Positions 20,068 through 28,287 of a stretch of 64,000 nt of DNA are shown in pieces. Below the pieces are notes generated by a model. It saw nothing but the letters and a program-made list of their open reading frames with translations. It had not been told where the DNA came from and searched no databases. The stretch lies in NCBI RefSeq assembly GCF_003545805.1, contig NZ_NMQR01000008.1, positions 89,448-153,447 of the forward strand, written 5' to 3'. Made by a program: the position numbers and the translations under genes. The stretch comes from Photorhabdus sp. CRCIA-P01 (GTDB taxonomy: Bacteria; Pseudomonadota; Gammaproteobacteria; Enterobacterales; Enterobacteriaceae). Positions within the stretch are counted from its first letter, which is position 1, and every line of letters starts with the position of its first letter.

Positions 20068-20225
20068 TAGCTACTACACTCCTCAAGGTTAAATCATGGC
20101 GTTATAACAGGGAATAATAACGAAATTAGAAGCAGTCTAACATTTTCGTAATAGCTCAACACATATCAATCACGAATTTCGTGGTAAATTAATGCCTGTA
20201 AGTCTTAACAACTGTTACGCAAATT

Positions 20226-20810
20226 ATGGCAAAGAAACCACAACGGCAATCGATGGGACAAATCCGCATTATTGGTGGAAAATGGCGAGGCCGGAAATTA
20301 CCTGTACCAAATAGTCCCGGATTACGTCCAACGACAGATCGCGTCAGAGAAACGCTATTTAACTGGCTAGCTCCGGTTATTCAGGAAGCACACTGCCTGG
20401 ATTGCTATGCAGGAAGCGGAGCGCTTGGATTAGAAGCACTTTCTCGTTATGCGGCACAGGTTACCCTGATTGAATATGAACGTAATATAGCCAAACAGCT
20501 TTCCGCGAATTTGGATCTGCTCAGTGCCCAAAATGCCGAGGTCATTAACGACAGTGCATTAACCTATTTATCTCAACCAGGAAAACCCTACAATGTCGTT
20601 TTCCTTGATCCTCCTTTTCGTAAAGGCATGCTTAACGAAACCATAAAATTGTTGGAAGAACAAAATTGGCTGGCAGATGAAAGCTGGATTTATGTTGAGG
20701 CTGAATCTGAATCAACGGCTATTGATGTCCCTGTTAACTGGCAACTTCATCGTGAAAAAGTAGCCGGACAAGTCGCATACCGGCTCTATATCCGTTATTT
20801 ACCTGCATAA
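20226..20810 (+). CDS. rsmD: 16S rRNA (guanine966-N2)-methyltransferase RsmD
   Basis: RsmD methylates G966 of 16S rRNA in the assembled 30S subunit. The 194-residue protein has IRIIGGKWRGRKLPVP at the N-terminus, LRPTTDRVRETLFNWL, SAM motif I (CLDCYAGSGALGLEAL) and the catalytic motif DPPF (VVFLDPPF). It is divergent from ftsY with a 158-bp spacer, as in E. coli, and yhhL follows 23 bp later. Confidence 0.96.
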   Translation: MAKKPQRQSMGQIRIIGGKWRGRKLPVPNSPGLRPTTDRVRETLFNWLAPVIQEAHCLDCYAGSGALGLEALSRYAAQVTLIEYERNIAKQLSANLDLLSAQNAEVINDSALTYLSQPGKPYNVVFLDPPFRKGMLNETIKLLEEQNWLADESWIYVEAESESTAIDVPVNWQLHREKVAGQVAYRLYIRYLPA

Positions 20811-20833
20811 CGATTACTTTGGAGTACACACTG

Positions 20834-21115
20834 ATGTTTATTCAATTGGGCAAACTGTTAATGATCTGCGTTTGGGGATTTCTGATCTTTAACTTGATCC
20901 ATCCATTTCCAAAACCCTTGAAGTATTTTATGGATGTCGCCATGATTTTCATGGTGGTCATGCATGCATTTCAAATGCTGCTTATGAAAGCCAGTCAGCC
21001 AAAAGACCAAAAACTCTCTGGCCTGATGCAAACCAAGATCTTCTTTTTTGGTGTCTTTGAGCTACTGTCAACGCAGAAAAAGCAACTGGAAGAGAAAAGT
21101 CATCGCCTTAAATAG
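20834..21115 (+). CDS. yhhL: YhhL family membrane protein (DUF1145)
   Basis: A 93-residue protein with two or three hydrophobic segments (MFIQLGKLLMICVWGFLIFN; PLKYFMDVAMIFMVVMHAFQMLLM) and a basic C-terminal tail. GGAG sits 10 nt before the ATG at 20834. The frame can be extended to a TTG at 20819, but that would overlap the ribosome binding site. Function is unknown; the rsmD-yhhL pairing is usual. Confidence 0.87.
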   Translation: MFIQLGKLLMICVWGFLIFNLIHPFPKPLKYFMDVAMIFMVVMHAFQMLLMKASQPKDQKLSGLMQTKIFFFGVFELLSTQKKQLEEKSHRLK

Positions 21116-21388
21116 TGGACACGGCCCCAACCCCCGGAAAATATATACAATTATGTGAATATGTGAGGAATGATTCATTTCATTCCCCCTTCCGGTTATG
21201 CATTAAAAAGCTGTCACTATCTGTCTCAGCACAGCTTAGTGCCTGCTTTCTTTGCTGAACAAATAAATTATTTCCTAATTCACTGCCTATTTCCGCACAG
21301 ATACTTAAACCAATCTCTATTATTTAAGTCTATATTTTGCTAGTAAAAAAGTAGATCCCTTACCCATCACTTATTTTAAGGAACAAAT

Positions 21389-22015
21389 ATGAGCTGGCCA
21401 TTTATTGCGGTGTTTTTTTCTGGTTGGTTGTATGTTGACGCAGCTTACCGTGGTCCAAACTGGCAAAGATGGCTATTCAGGCCAGTCACTCTGCTATTGT
21501 TGTTATTGTGGGCATGGCAAGCGCCTGAACTGCATATTTCAGGCTATTTAATCTGTCTTGGGTTATTTACTGCCTTAATATCAGATGCTCTGCGCATGCT
21601 CCCCAGTAAGTATTCACTACTCTCTATAAGCACATTATTCCTCTGTTATCTGCTCTACACGATAAGCTTTGTATTACAGATGAATTTCAGTTTCTTCTTC
21701 CCATTGCCATTAATTCTACTGGTTCTGGGCTCCATTATTCTGCTGGTTATTTGGAATAAACTGGAGGAAATGCGCTGGCTGGTCGTTGCCTCAGTCATCA
21801 TGCCCCTGATCATGGTGTGGATGGCAGGTGAACAATACTTCGCTCTCAATACAGCATACAGTTTCTCCCTATTGGCAGGCAGTACCTTGTTGCTACTGTC
21901 ACAGAGTTTCTGGCTGATCAACCATTACCGTTTCCAGTTCAAATCTTCTAAGGCGGTTGTAGCAACCTGTTATTTTATCGGCCATTTTCTGATTATTCGT
22001 TCTATTTATCTTTAA
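21389..22015 (+). CDS. yhhN: YhhN/TMEM86 family membrane protein
   Basis: A 208-residue protein of about eight hydrophobic helices, starting MSWPFIAVFFSGWLYVDAAYRGP. The YhhN family is related to animal TMEM86 lysoplasmalogenases, which hydrolyse vinyl-ether lysophospholipids. Whether the bacterial protein has this activity is unknown. AAGG lies 9 nt before the ATG. It sits between yhhL and zntA, as in related genomes. Confidence 0.85.
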   Translation: MSWPFIAVFFSGWLYVDAAYRGPNWQRWLFRPVTLLLLLLWAWQAPELHISGYLICLGLFTALISDALRMLPSKYSLLSISTLFLCYLLYTISFVLQMNFSFFFPLPLILLVLGSIILLVIWNKLEEMRWLVVASVIMPLIMVWMAGEQYFALNTAYSFSLLAGSTLLLLSQSFWLINHYRFQFKSSKAVVATCYFIGHFLIIRSIYL

Positions 22016-22087
22016 TAAAAAGATTAAGTTGAAAATGGATATCAACATTCAGCCACACAATTTACCAACTTATTTTCTCTTTTTTAT

Positions 22088-22119
22088 TTGACTCTGGAGT
22101 GGGCTCCAAAGTGTAGAGT
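22088..22119 (+). promoter_or_regulatory. ZntR-type zntA promoter and operator
   Basis: A -35 box TTGACT (22088-22093) and a -10 box TAGAGT (22114-22119) are separated by 20 bp, the long spacer typical of MerR-family promoters. The spacer holds the dyad ACTCTGGAG-N4-CTCCAAAGT (22091-22112), very like the E. coli ZntR operator. Zn(II)-ZntR would untwist this DNA and activate zntA. Confidence 0.9.
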
Positions 22120-22159
22120 TTGATCATATCTTTGAGTAAACTTTATCCAGGGGGAGCCC

Positions 22160-24439
22160 ATGTACTCAAATTCAAACAAAAATAGTGCTCATCAGCATAA
22201 CCACCAGCATGGAAGCTGCTGCGCTACTACCACTTGTCCAGATCAGGCTAAACAGGTTAGTGAGCATTTACATCATCATGAACATGATGATACCTGCTCA
22301 CATGAACATAACCCTTCCCATGATACACAAGAAACACAAGCGCCTGAGCTTTTGGCAAGTCAACGTTTCAGTTGGGTTGTTAATGGCATGGATTGTCCAA
22401 GTTGTGCCCGCAAAATTGAAACCGCGGTCAGCAAAATTCCAGAGGTGAAACAAGCCAAGGTTCTATTTGCTACTGAAAAACTGGTCGTGGATGCCGATAT
22501 AGATATACGTTCGGCAGTTATCCAAGCCGTTAATCAGGCTGGATTTGACTTACACAACCCAGATTCAAATCAGAAAGCGCCCAAAAGCAGCCGTTGGAAA
22601 GAATTTGCACCGATCATCACTCTTTCACTGATGATGCTGATAAGTTGGGGAATCTCCAGCATCAACCCCTCATTTGGCCGTATTGCCTTTATTATCACCA
22701 CCGTGATTGGATTGGTGCCTATTGTCACCAAAGCCTGGAAACTCATACGATCAGGCACGCCATTCGCCATTGAAACCTTGATGAGTGTTGCCGCAATCGG
22801 TGCGCTATTTATTGATGCCACCGCCGAAGCGGCAATGGTACTGCTGCTGTTTATGCTTGGTGAAATGCTAGAATCCTACGCCGCCGGCCGTGCACGTCGA
22901 GGGGTGAGTGCATTGATGGCATTGGTCCCGGAAGAAGCACTGCTGGTAAGAAATGGTGAGAAAAAAACTGTCCCGGTCGCAAATCTACGCCCCGGAGATA
23001 TTATTGAGGTTGCACCAGGCGGACGTTTACCCACTGATGCTGAATTACTCAGTTCATTCGCCAGCTTTGATGAAAGTGCGCTGACAGGCGAATCTATTCC
23101 GGTTGAACACATGCAGGGAGAAAAAGTCCCGGCAGGTTGTCTGTCCGTGGATCGTTCAGTCCAAATGAAAGTGCTGTCTGAACAGGGCAACAATGCCATT
23201 GACCGCATTTTGCAACTGATTGAAGAAGCCGAAGAACGCCGCGCACCGATTGAGCGCTTTATTGACCGTTTCAGCCGAATTTACACTCCGCTGATTATGC
23301 TGTTCTCTGCGTTGGTTATCATTATTCCACCCATTGTATTCAGCCAACCTTGGGAAACATGGATCTACCGTGGTCTTACTTTGCTACTGATCGGTTGCCC
23401 TTGTGCTCTAGTGATTTCCACACCCGCCGCAATTACCTCTGCCCTTGCAGCAGCAACCCGCCGAGGGGCCTTGATTAAAGGGGGTGCGGCGCTGGAGCAA
23501 TTGGGGCTAATTACCACAATCGCTTTTGATAAAACCGGTACGCTGACCGCCGGTAAACCACAAGTCACAGATATACAACCAGCAGAAAATATCAGCGAAT
23601 CTCAATTATTAACTTTAGCTTCCGCAGTAGAAAGCGGCTCCCACCACCCACTGGCTAAAGCCATTTTGCAATACGCAGAAAGTAAAAACGTTAATATTAC
23701 CGAAGCTGAACAGCGTAAAGCATTAGCGGGGGTAGGTGTTGAAGGTCAGTTAGACGGTAAACGTATTCTCGTCAGTGCGCCCGGAAAACTGCCAGAAAAC
23801 ACGTTATCTGATCGTTGGAAACAAAGAATTGTTCAGTTAGAAGATTGCGGTAAAACTGTTGTTGCCGTGATGCATGATGAACAATTTGCCGGCCTTATCG
23901 CAATGCAAGATACGTTACGTCAAGATGCAATTGATGCTATCCGTTTACTGAAAGATCAAGGCATTAAATCAGTGATGTTGACGGGAGATAACCCACGTGC
24001 AGCAACTGCAATTGCAGGTCAGTTAGGAATAGATTTCCGCGCCGAATTAATGCCGGAAGATAAAGTCAAAGCTGTTATGAAGCTGAATAAAGATCATAAC
24101 ACAATGATGGTCGGTGACGGCATCAACGACGCACCCGCAATGAAAGCTTCCAGTATCGGTGTAGCAATGGGAAGTGGAACCGATGTCGCGCTGGAAACCG
24201 CAGACGCAGCATTAACTCATAACCGCCTGACAGGTTTATCGGAAATCATCACCCTTTCCCGCGCAACGCACAATAATATCCGCCAAAATATTGCGATTGC
24301 CCTGGGGCTAAAAGGGATCTTCCTCGTCACCAGCCTATTGGGTATCACAGGCTTGTGGATGGCAGTATTGGCGGATTCTGGTGCAACCGCTCTTGTGACA
24401 GCAAACGCGGTAAGGTTATTGAGGATTAAACTGAAATAA
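22160..24439 (+). CDS. zntA: Zn(II)/Cd(II)/Pb(II)-exporting P1B-type ATPase
   Basis: ZntA pumps zinc, cadmium and lead out of the cytoplasm. Order of features in 759 residues: a His/Cys-rich tail (1-60, including HQHNHQHGSCC and HLHHHEHDDTCSHEH), a heavy-metal-associated domain with GMDCPSC (76-82), membrane helices, the actuator motif TGES, the metal-site helix IGCPCALVIS, phosphorylation motif DKTGTLT, SHHPLA and hinge GDGINDAPAMK. The Shine-Dalgarno GGGGGAG is 3-8 nt before the ATG. It is expressed from the ZntR-type promoter just upstream. Confidence 0.97.
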   Translation: MYSNSNKNSAHQHNHQHGSCCATTTCPDQAKQVSEHLHHHEHDDTCSHEHNPSHDTQETQAPELLASQRFSWVVNGMDCPSCARKIETAVSKIPEVKQAKVLFATEKLVVDADIDIRSAVIQAVNQAGFDLHNPDSNQKAPKSSRWKEFAPIITLSLMMLISWGISSINPSFGRIAFIITTVIGLVPIVTKAWKLIRSGTPFAIETLMSVAAIGALFIDATAEAAMVLLLFMLGEMLESYAAGRARRGVSALMALVPEEALLVRNGEKKTVPVANLRPGDIIEVAPGGRLPTDAELLSSFASFDESALTGESIPVEHMQGEKVPAGCLSVDRSVQMKVLSEQGNNAIDRILQLIEEAEERRAPIERFIDRFSRIYTPLIMLFSALVIIIPPIVFSQPWETWIYRGLTLLLIGCPCALVISTPAAITSALAAATRRGALIKGGAALEQLGLITTIAFDKTGTLTAGKPQVTDIQPAENISESQLLTLASAVESGSHHPLAKAILQYAESKNVNITEAEQRKALAGVGVEGQLDGKRILVSAPGKLPENTLSDRWKQRIVQLEDCGKTVVAVMHDEQFAGLIAMQDTLRQDAIDAIRLLKDQGIKSVMLTGDNPRAATAIAGQLGIDFRAELMPEDKVKAVMKLNKDHNTMMVGDGINDAPAMKASSIGVAMGSGTDVALETADAALTHNRLTGLSEIITLSRATHNNIRQNIAIALGLKGIFLVTSLLGITGLWMAVLADSGATALVTANAVRLLRIKLK

Positions 24440-24460
24440 TGAAAATCGTCTAGCTATTTA

Positions 24461-24492
24461 AGGATATGAGTCTTATTTCCGGCTCATATCCT
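24461..24492. terminator. Hairpin between zntA and tusA
   Basis: AGGATATGAG and CTCATATCCT form a 10-bp perfect stem 22 bp after zntA. No long T-run follows, so its role as a terminator for these convergent genes is plausible but not certain. Confidence 0.45.
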
Positions 24493-24589
24493 GTGCTATA
24501 GCCAGATAAGTTCAGTGGTGAAAACTCATTGGCATTCAAAGGCACGGTAGAAAAACAAAAACGTTCATTTCTCAACTCGGCGGTTATAT

Positions 24590-24844
24590 TCAGAATTGAT
24601 TCTCTTTTTTTCTAACCAGATAGCGATAAGGCATTTGTTCCGTTTCTTGAGCAACTAACTGGTGCTCCATAAAACGGCAAAAACTGGGAATATCACGCGT
24701 AGTTGCCGGATCATCAGCAAGAATTAATAACATCTGTCCTGCTTCCATATGACGCACGGTTTTCCGCACCATCATTACTGGTTCAGGACAGCGAAGCCCT
24801 TGTGTATCAAGGGTCTTGTCTGGATTAGTAAACACATCGGGCAT
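24590..24844 (-). CDS. tusA: Sulfurtransferase TusA
   Basis: TusA accepts sulfur from IscS as a persulfide and passes it through TusBCD to MnmA for 2-thiouridine at the tRNA wobble position. The 84 residues contain the catalytic-cysteine motif [17 protein letters not shown] (Cys19) and the [13 protein letters not shown] region. It is convergent with zntA and divergent from yhhQ. Confidence 0.96.
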   Translation of the reverse strand: MPDVFTNPDKTLDTQGLRCPEPVMMVRKTVRHMEAGQMLLILADDPATTRDIPSFCRFMEHQLVAQETEQMPYRYLVRKKENQF

Positions 24845-24992
24845 AACTTATCTCTACAATTTCAGGCAAACTATAAAACTGGATTATATTATAAAAAAAC
24901 CAGCAAAAATTAACTTTACATACGGCATTTTGAATTCGTGTACAACCGACGTATCATGTGAGGCGCCGTCCGTTAAAACGGCGGATCTTTCA

Positions 24993-25024
24993 TTGGGTTC
25001 CCTCACCCCATTATCCAAAAAGGT
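24993..25024 (+). ncRNA. Candidate preQ1-I riboswitch overlapping the yhhQ ribosome binding site
   Basis: TGGG (24994-24997) pairs with CCCA (25007-25010) to form P1, with the loop TTCCCTCAC. An A-rich tail (TTATCCAAAAAGGT) follows, whose AGG (25021-25023) can pair with CCT of the loop (25001-25003) to make the second stem of an H-type pseudoknot. This is the layout of preQ1-I aptamers, and the tail AAGG is also the Shine-Dalgarno of yhhQ. Ligand binding would therefore block translation. YhhQ imports queuosine precursors, which fits. Found by eye. Confidence 0.6.
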
Positions 25025-25029
25025 ACAAT

Positions 25030-25704
25030 ATGTTTTCATCAGCTACGATTATACAACAGCGAACTACTGCTTTAATTTGGCTTTCGTTATTTCATATTCT
25101 GATTATTATTTCCAGTAATTATCTGGTGCAACTACCTGTCTCTATTTTCGGTTTTCATACCACTTGGGGAGCCTTTACTTTCCCATTTATTTTTCTTGCA
25201 ACCGATTTGACGGTTCGTATCTACGGCGCACCACTGGCAAGGCGAATCATCACTACCGTAATGATCCCCGCTTTGCTGATCTCTTATATTATTTCTGCTC
25301 TATTTTTCCAAGGAAAGTGGCAAGAGTTTACTGCGCTGTCTGAATTCAATCTCTTTGTTGCCCGTATTGCCTGCGCCAGCTTTATGGCTTATTTCCTTGG
25401 GCAGATACTGGATGTATACGTCTTCAATCGTCTGCGCCGGAGACGTAATTGGTGGGTCGCTCCCGCAGCGGCTATGTTTTTCGGCAATTTACTTGATACC
25501 ATTGCCTTTTTCTCTATCGCTTTCTATCACAGTACCGATGCTTTCATGGCGGCTAACTGGATCGAGATTGGGCTAGTAGATTATTGCTTTAAATTATTAA
25601 TCTGCTTACTCTTTTTTCTACCCGCTTACGGCATTTTGTTGAACCTGATTCTCAAGTATTTCTTTGCCTATAAAACTAACAACACCCACATTCAAGTTCG
25701 CTGA
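25030..25704 (+). CDS. yhhQ: Queuosine precursor transporter YhhQ
   Basis: YhhQ (family of COG1738/DUF165) takes up preQ0 and preQ1 for queuosine modification of tRNA. The 224-residue protein from the ATG at 25030 (MFSSATIIQQRTTALIW) has six hydrophobic helices, with the family segments FPFIFLATDLTVRIYGAPLAR and FFGNLLDTIAFFSIAFY. An upstream in-frame ATG (24958) lies inside the structured leader and is unlikely. AAGG is 6 nt before the chosen start. A -35/-10 pair (TTGAAT, 24931-24936; TATCAT, 24953-24958; 16-bp spacer) would start transcription just before the leader. Confidence 0.92.
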   Translation: MFSSATIIQQRTTALIWLSLFHILIIISSNYLVQLPVSIFGFHTTWGAFTFPFIFLATDLTVRIYGAPLARRIITTVMIPALLISYIISALFFQGKWQEFTALSEFNLFVARIACASFMAYFLGQILDVYVFNRLRRRRNWWVAPAAAMFFGNLLDTIAFFSIAFYHSTDAFMAANWIEIGLVDYCFKLLICLLFFLPAYGILLNLILKYFFAYKTNNTHIQVR

Positions 25705-26026
25705 TCTTTATACGCCCAGCAAATACCTGTCCAACCCACTAGCTTCCCCAAACGCAGCCAGGCCCAATGGAGAAAAAGGGCCTGTTCCAGTACAGAGATC
25801 CGGGCATAGATCAAAAAAACACACATTTCCCACGACAAAATGGGCATAACAACTTTATTTATCCATAACCAACCATTAATTTTTATAGGTGGTGTTAGTC
25901 TGTTAAGTAATTTAAGTACTTTTTTCATCCGAAGACAGTTTACTGGTCTGTCACATTTTGCTCCCTGTTTGTTAAGAAAATTTATACAGCAAGCAGATAT
26001 TGATTTTCCACAAAAGGAGTAGTTTT
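25705..26026. other. Spacer between yhhQ and gldA
   Basis: About 320 bp without a gene I trust. A 78-codon minus-strand frame (25692-25928) has a hydrophobic middle but overlaps yhhQ and lacks a ribosome binding site. The gldA promoter should lie here; none was assigned. Confidence 0.4.
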
Positions 26027-27127
26027 ATGCTGAAAATTATTCAATCCCCATCCAAATATATTCAAGGACCTGATGCCCTGCTCCATATTGGTAAATACAC
26101 AAAAACCATCGCCGATCACGTTTTGGTTATCATCGGTAATTCCGCGATGAAATTGGTGGGAGATACCGTTCATAACAGTCTGGAACAGTATGAAATCACC
26201 CGTCATTTTGAACTGTTTGGCGGCGAATGTAGTCGGGATGAGATTAAACGCCTGTCTGACATTCTTAAAAAACATGAATGCCAAGCCGTTATTGGTATCG
26301 GTGGCGGCAAAGTACAAGATACCGCAAAAGCGGTCGCTTACGAATCCAGATTACCTGTTCTGATTGCCCCCACTATCGCTTCCACTAATGCCCCAACCAG
26401 TGCTCTCTCTGTTATTTACAGCGATGATGGCAAATATGAAGACTATCTGTTTCTCCCAACAAACCCAGATATTGTCCTAATCGATACCAACATTATCGCT
26501 AAAGCCCCAACCCGTTTTCTCATTGCCGGAATTGGCGACGCACTGGCAACTTACTTCGAAGCCCGCATTTGTGGCTCCGGCCATAAACCTCGAATGACAG
26601 ATGGAGGGATATCCCGTACCGCAATAGCCCTCTCTCATCTCTGTTACGAAACTTTGTTGGAAGAAGGCTATAAAGCAAAACTGGCTGTTGAAGCCGACGT
26701 CAGTACACCTGCGGTGGAAAATGTCATCGAAGCTATTACTTACTTAAGCGGCCTAGGCTTTGAAAATACGGGTGTAGCCGCCGCTCATTCAGTACACAAT
26801 GGCTTTACTGTATTGGAAGAATGCCACCACATGTACCACGGCGAAAAAGTCGCCTTCGGGATATTAGTTCAACTAATACTGGAAAATAGCCCAAATGAAG
26901 AATTAGATACTTTACTTGATTTCTGTGTACAGATGGGACTACCGGTTACTCTGGATCAACTTGGCGTGAAAGATGGTGAAAAACTGAAAGAAAAAGTGAT
27001 GGCAGTAGCGAAAGCGAGTTGTGCCGAGGACGAAACCATTCACAACATGCCTTTTGAAGTGACACCGGAAAAAGTGTACTCCGCTATTATGGCTGCTGAC
27101 CGGATGGGACGCGACTGGCTGTATTAA
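26027..27127 (+). CDS. gldA: Glycerol dehydrogenase
   Basis: GldA oxidises glycerol to dihydroxyacetone with NAD+, mainly under anaerobic conditions; it is an iron-type polyol dehydrogenase that uses zinc. The 366-residue protein has the NAD-binding motif GIGGGKVQDTAKAVA, the metal-ligand region GIGDALATYFEA (Asp), and two histidine sites (AAHSVHNGFT and YHGEKVAFG). The ATG at 26027 has AAAGGAG 8 nt upstream and gives MLKIIQSPSKYIQGPDAL. An in-frame ATG at 26000 is rejected on this basis. A terminator follows. Confidence 0.95.
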   Translation: MLKIIQSPSKYIQGPDALLHIGKYTKTIADHVLVIIGNSAMKLVGDTVHNSLEQYEITRHFELFGGECSRDEIKRLSDILKKHECQAVIGIGGGKVQDTAKAVAYESRLPVLIAPTIASTNAPTSALSVIYSDDGKYEDYLFLPTNPDIVLIDTNIIAKAPTRFLIAGIGDALATYFEARICGSGHKPRMTDGGISRTAIALSHLCYETLLEEGYKAKLAVEADVSTPAVENVIEAITYLSGLGFENTGVAAAHSVHNGFTVLEECHHMYHGEKVAFGILVQLILENSPNEELDTLLDFCVQMGLPVTLDQLGVKDGEKLKEKVMAVAKASCAEDETIHNMPFEVTPEKVYSAIMAADRMGRDWLY

Positions 27128-27137
27128 ATTTGACAAG

Positions 27138-27160
27138 AGCGGGCAAATTGTCCGCTTTTA
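27138..27160 (+). terminator. Intrinsic terminator of gldA
   Basis: AGCGGGCA and TGTCCGCT form an 8-bp stem (one G-T pair) with a 3-nt loop, followed by TTTT, 10 bp after the gldA stop. Confidence 0.8.
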
Positions 27161-27306
27161 CTTTTTATTCAAACAACTAAAGTTCGGAAATGAAAAAGGA
27201 TAATCTTGGCTAATACAATGCATATCCACTGAAAAGCAAATCATTTCTGTTAATACTGCTTGTAGTGAAGTAAAAATCAATCAACTGAGTTGTTGAGCAA
27301 CGAGAA

Positions 27307-27335
27307 AACGCACTGTTCAAAATCAGTGCGTTAGG
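27307..27335 (-). terminator. Intrinsic terminator of the DUF29 gene
   Basis: AACGCACTG (27307-27315) and CAGTGCGTT (27324-27332) make a 9-bp perfect stem. On the minus strand it ends in TTTT, 20 bp beyond the stop codon of the DUF29 gene. Confidence 0.75.
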
Positions 27336-27352
27336 AAACAAATTTATCGAGT

Positions 27353-27784
27353 CTATTCAGGCCAAAAATTTTCATCCATTATTTGCTCAAACGTCCAAGG
27401 ACAAGTTTCAGGAAATACACTACGCCTAATATTAGTTTCCCTCTCTGCTGCAATAATGGCATCCCCATAAGCATCAGAGGAAATTTCGCTAAGCTCTGAC
27501 TTTAAGCTGGGATTTTTTTTAAGACGACGGGATATTTTTCTTCTCTGTTCTTCAATCGTAAGCTTCCAGCTCCGACCTTGCCGTTCAGATTGGAATTGCC
27601 ATTTTAGGAGGTGAAGAAACAGTACCTCAAGACGAGATTCCAGCTCGTTTCTTTGGCTATTTCCCATACTCTCTATTTCCTCCGAAAGGTTTTCCCTGTC
27701 CAATTGATTCAGATTACCGGAACGAAGCAAACCTGCCTGCTCCTGCGTCCAACCATAAAAATCGCTGTCATAACGTGTCGTCAT
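27353..27784 (-). CDS. DUF29 domain-containing protein
   Basis: A 143-residue protein of the DUF29 family. Typical features are YDSDFYGWTQEQAGLLRSGNLNQLDRENLSEEIESMG, an arginine/leucine-rich middle (ESRLEVLFLHLLKWQFQ) and ERRKISRRLKKNPSLK. Function is unknown; members are common in cyanobacteria and scattered in proteobacteria, often in mobile regions, so transfer is possible. I chose the ATG at 27784, with GGAGG 4 nt upstream, over the longer frame to 27850. It stands alone between gldA and glpT. Confidence 0.8.
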   Translation of the reverse strand: MTTRYDSDFYGWTQEQAGLLRSGNLNQLDRENLSEEIESMGNSQRNELESRLEVLFLHLLKWQFQSERQGRSWKLTIEEQRRKISRRLKKNPSLKSELSEISSDAYGDAIIAAERETNIRRSVFPETCPWTFEQIMDENFWPE

Positions 27785-28040
27785 GGGTCCTCCACTTGGT
27801 ATATCAGCTATACAACTGTATAAATTATGAGTCTGGCAGATTATTGGCATACCGTCAAAACAGTATATTTATCATCAAAATCGATTAGCAACCCATTCAC
27901 CATAAATTGGAAAAATCCCTTCGTTTAGAAGGATACATACAGAGTAATAAATAGAAGATGCATAAAAACTGTGGTTTTTGTTTGATAAAGAACAAAAACG
28001 AACCAAAAACGCTCACCAACAATTAAATAAAGCTCGTTAT

Positions 28041-28056
28041 TGTGACAATGGTCACA
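28041..28056 (+). promoter_or_regulatory. CRP-cAMP site upstream of glpT
   Basis: TGTGACAATGGTCACA is an exact TGTGA-N6-TCACA CRP site, about 230 bp before glpT. CRP activation of glpTQ is known in enterobacteria. Confidence 0.75.
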
Positions 28057-28177
28057 ATTTCATTGGTAAATCACATTTTAAAAAGCTAACAAATCACTCA
28101 GAATTACCGCCAGGGCAAAACAACTTTAACAACTGAGTGTTGTTTCACAGATAGGTTGAGTGATTTCGACTATCATA

Positions 28178-28195
28178 ATTTTCGTTATGGAAAAT
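28178..28195 (+). promoter_or_regulatory. Possible GlpR-like operator upstream of glpT
   Basis: The dyad ATTTTC-N6-GAAAAT lies about 95 bp before glpT. It loosely resembles the GlpR repressor site in size and centre but departs from the consensus, so it is only a candidate. The rest of the 437-bp spacer (27851-28287) shows nothing else I can name. Confidence 0.3.
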
Positions 28196-28287
28196 AACCA
28201 CTTACAAAACCTTTCATTTTCCCATCCGGTGTCACCAGTCAACCGGCAAGCTGTTTATATAACCAAAAATGCCATCGGAGGCAAAAT

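Noticed and set aside
19548..20117. 189-codon plus-strand frame rich in Leu, Pro and Gln
   Set aside because: It is the antisense of the ftsY tandem repeats; the periodic codons keep the opposite frame open.
24816..25118. 100-codon plus-strand frame across the tusA-yhhQ spacer
   Set aside because: It runs through the tusA 5' end and the structured yhhQ leader in a different frame from YhhQ.
25692..25928. 78-codon minus-strand frame between yhhQ and gldA
   Set aside because: It overlaps the yhhQ end, lacks a Shine-Dalgarno and shows no recognisable motif. It remains a weak possibility.
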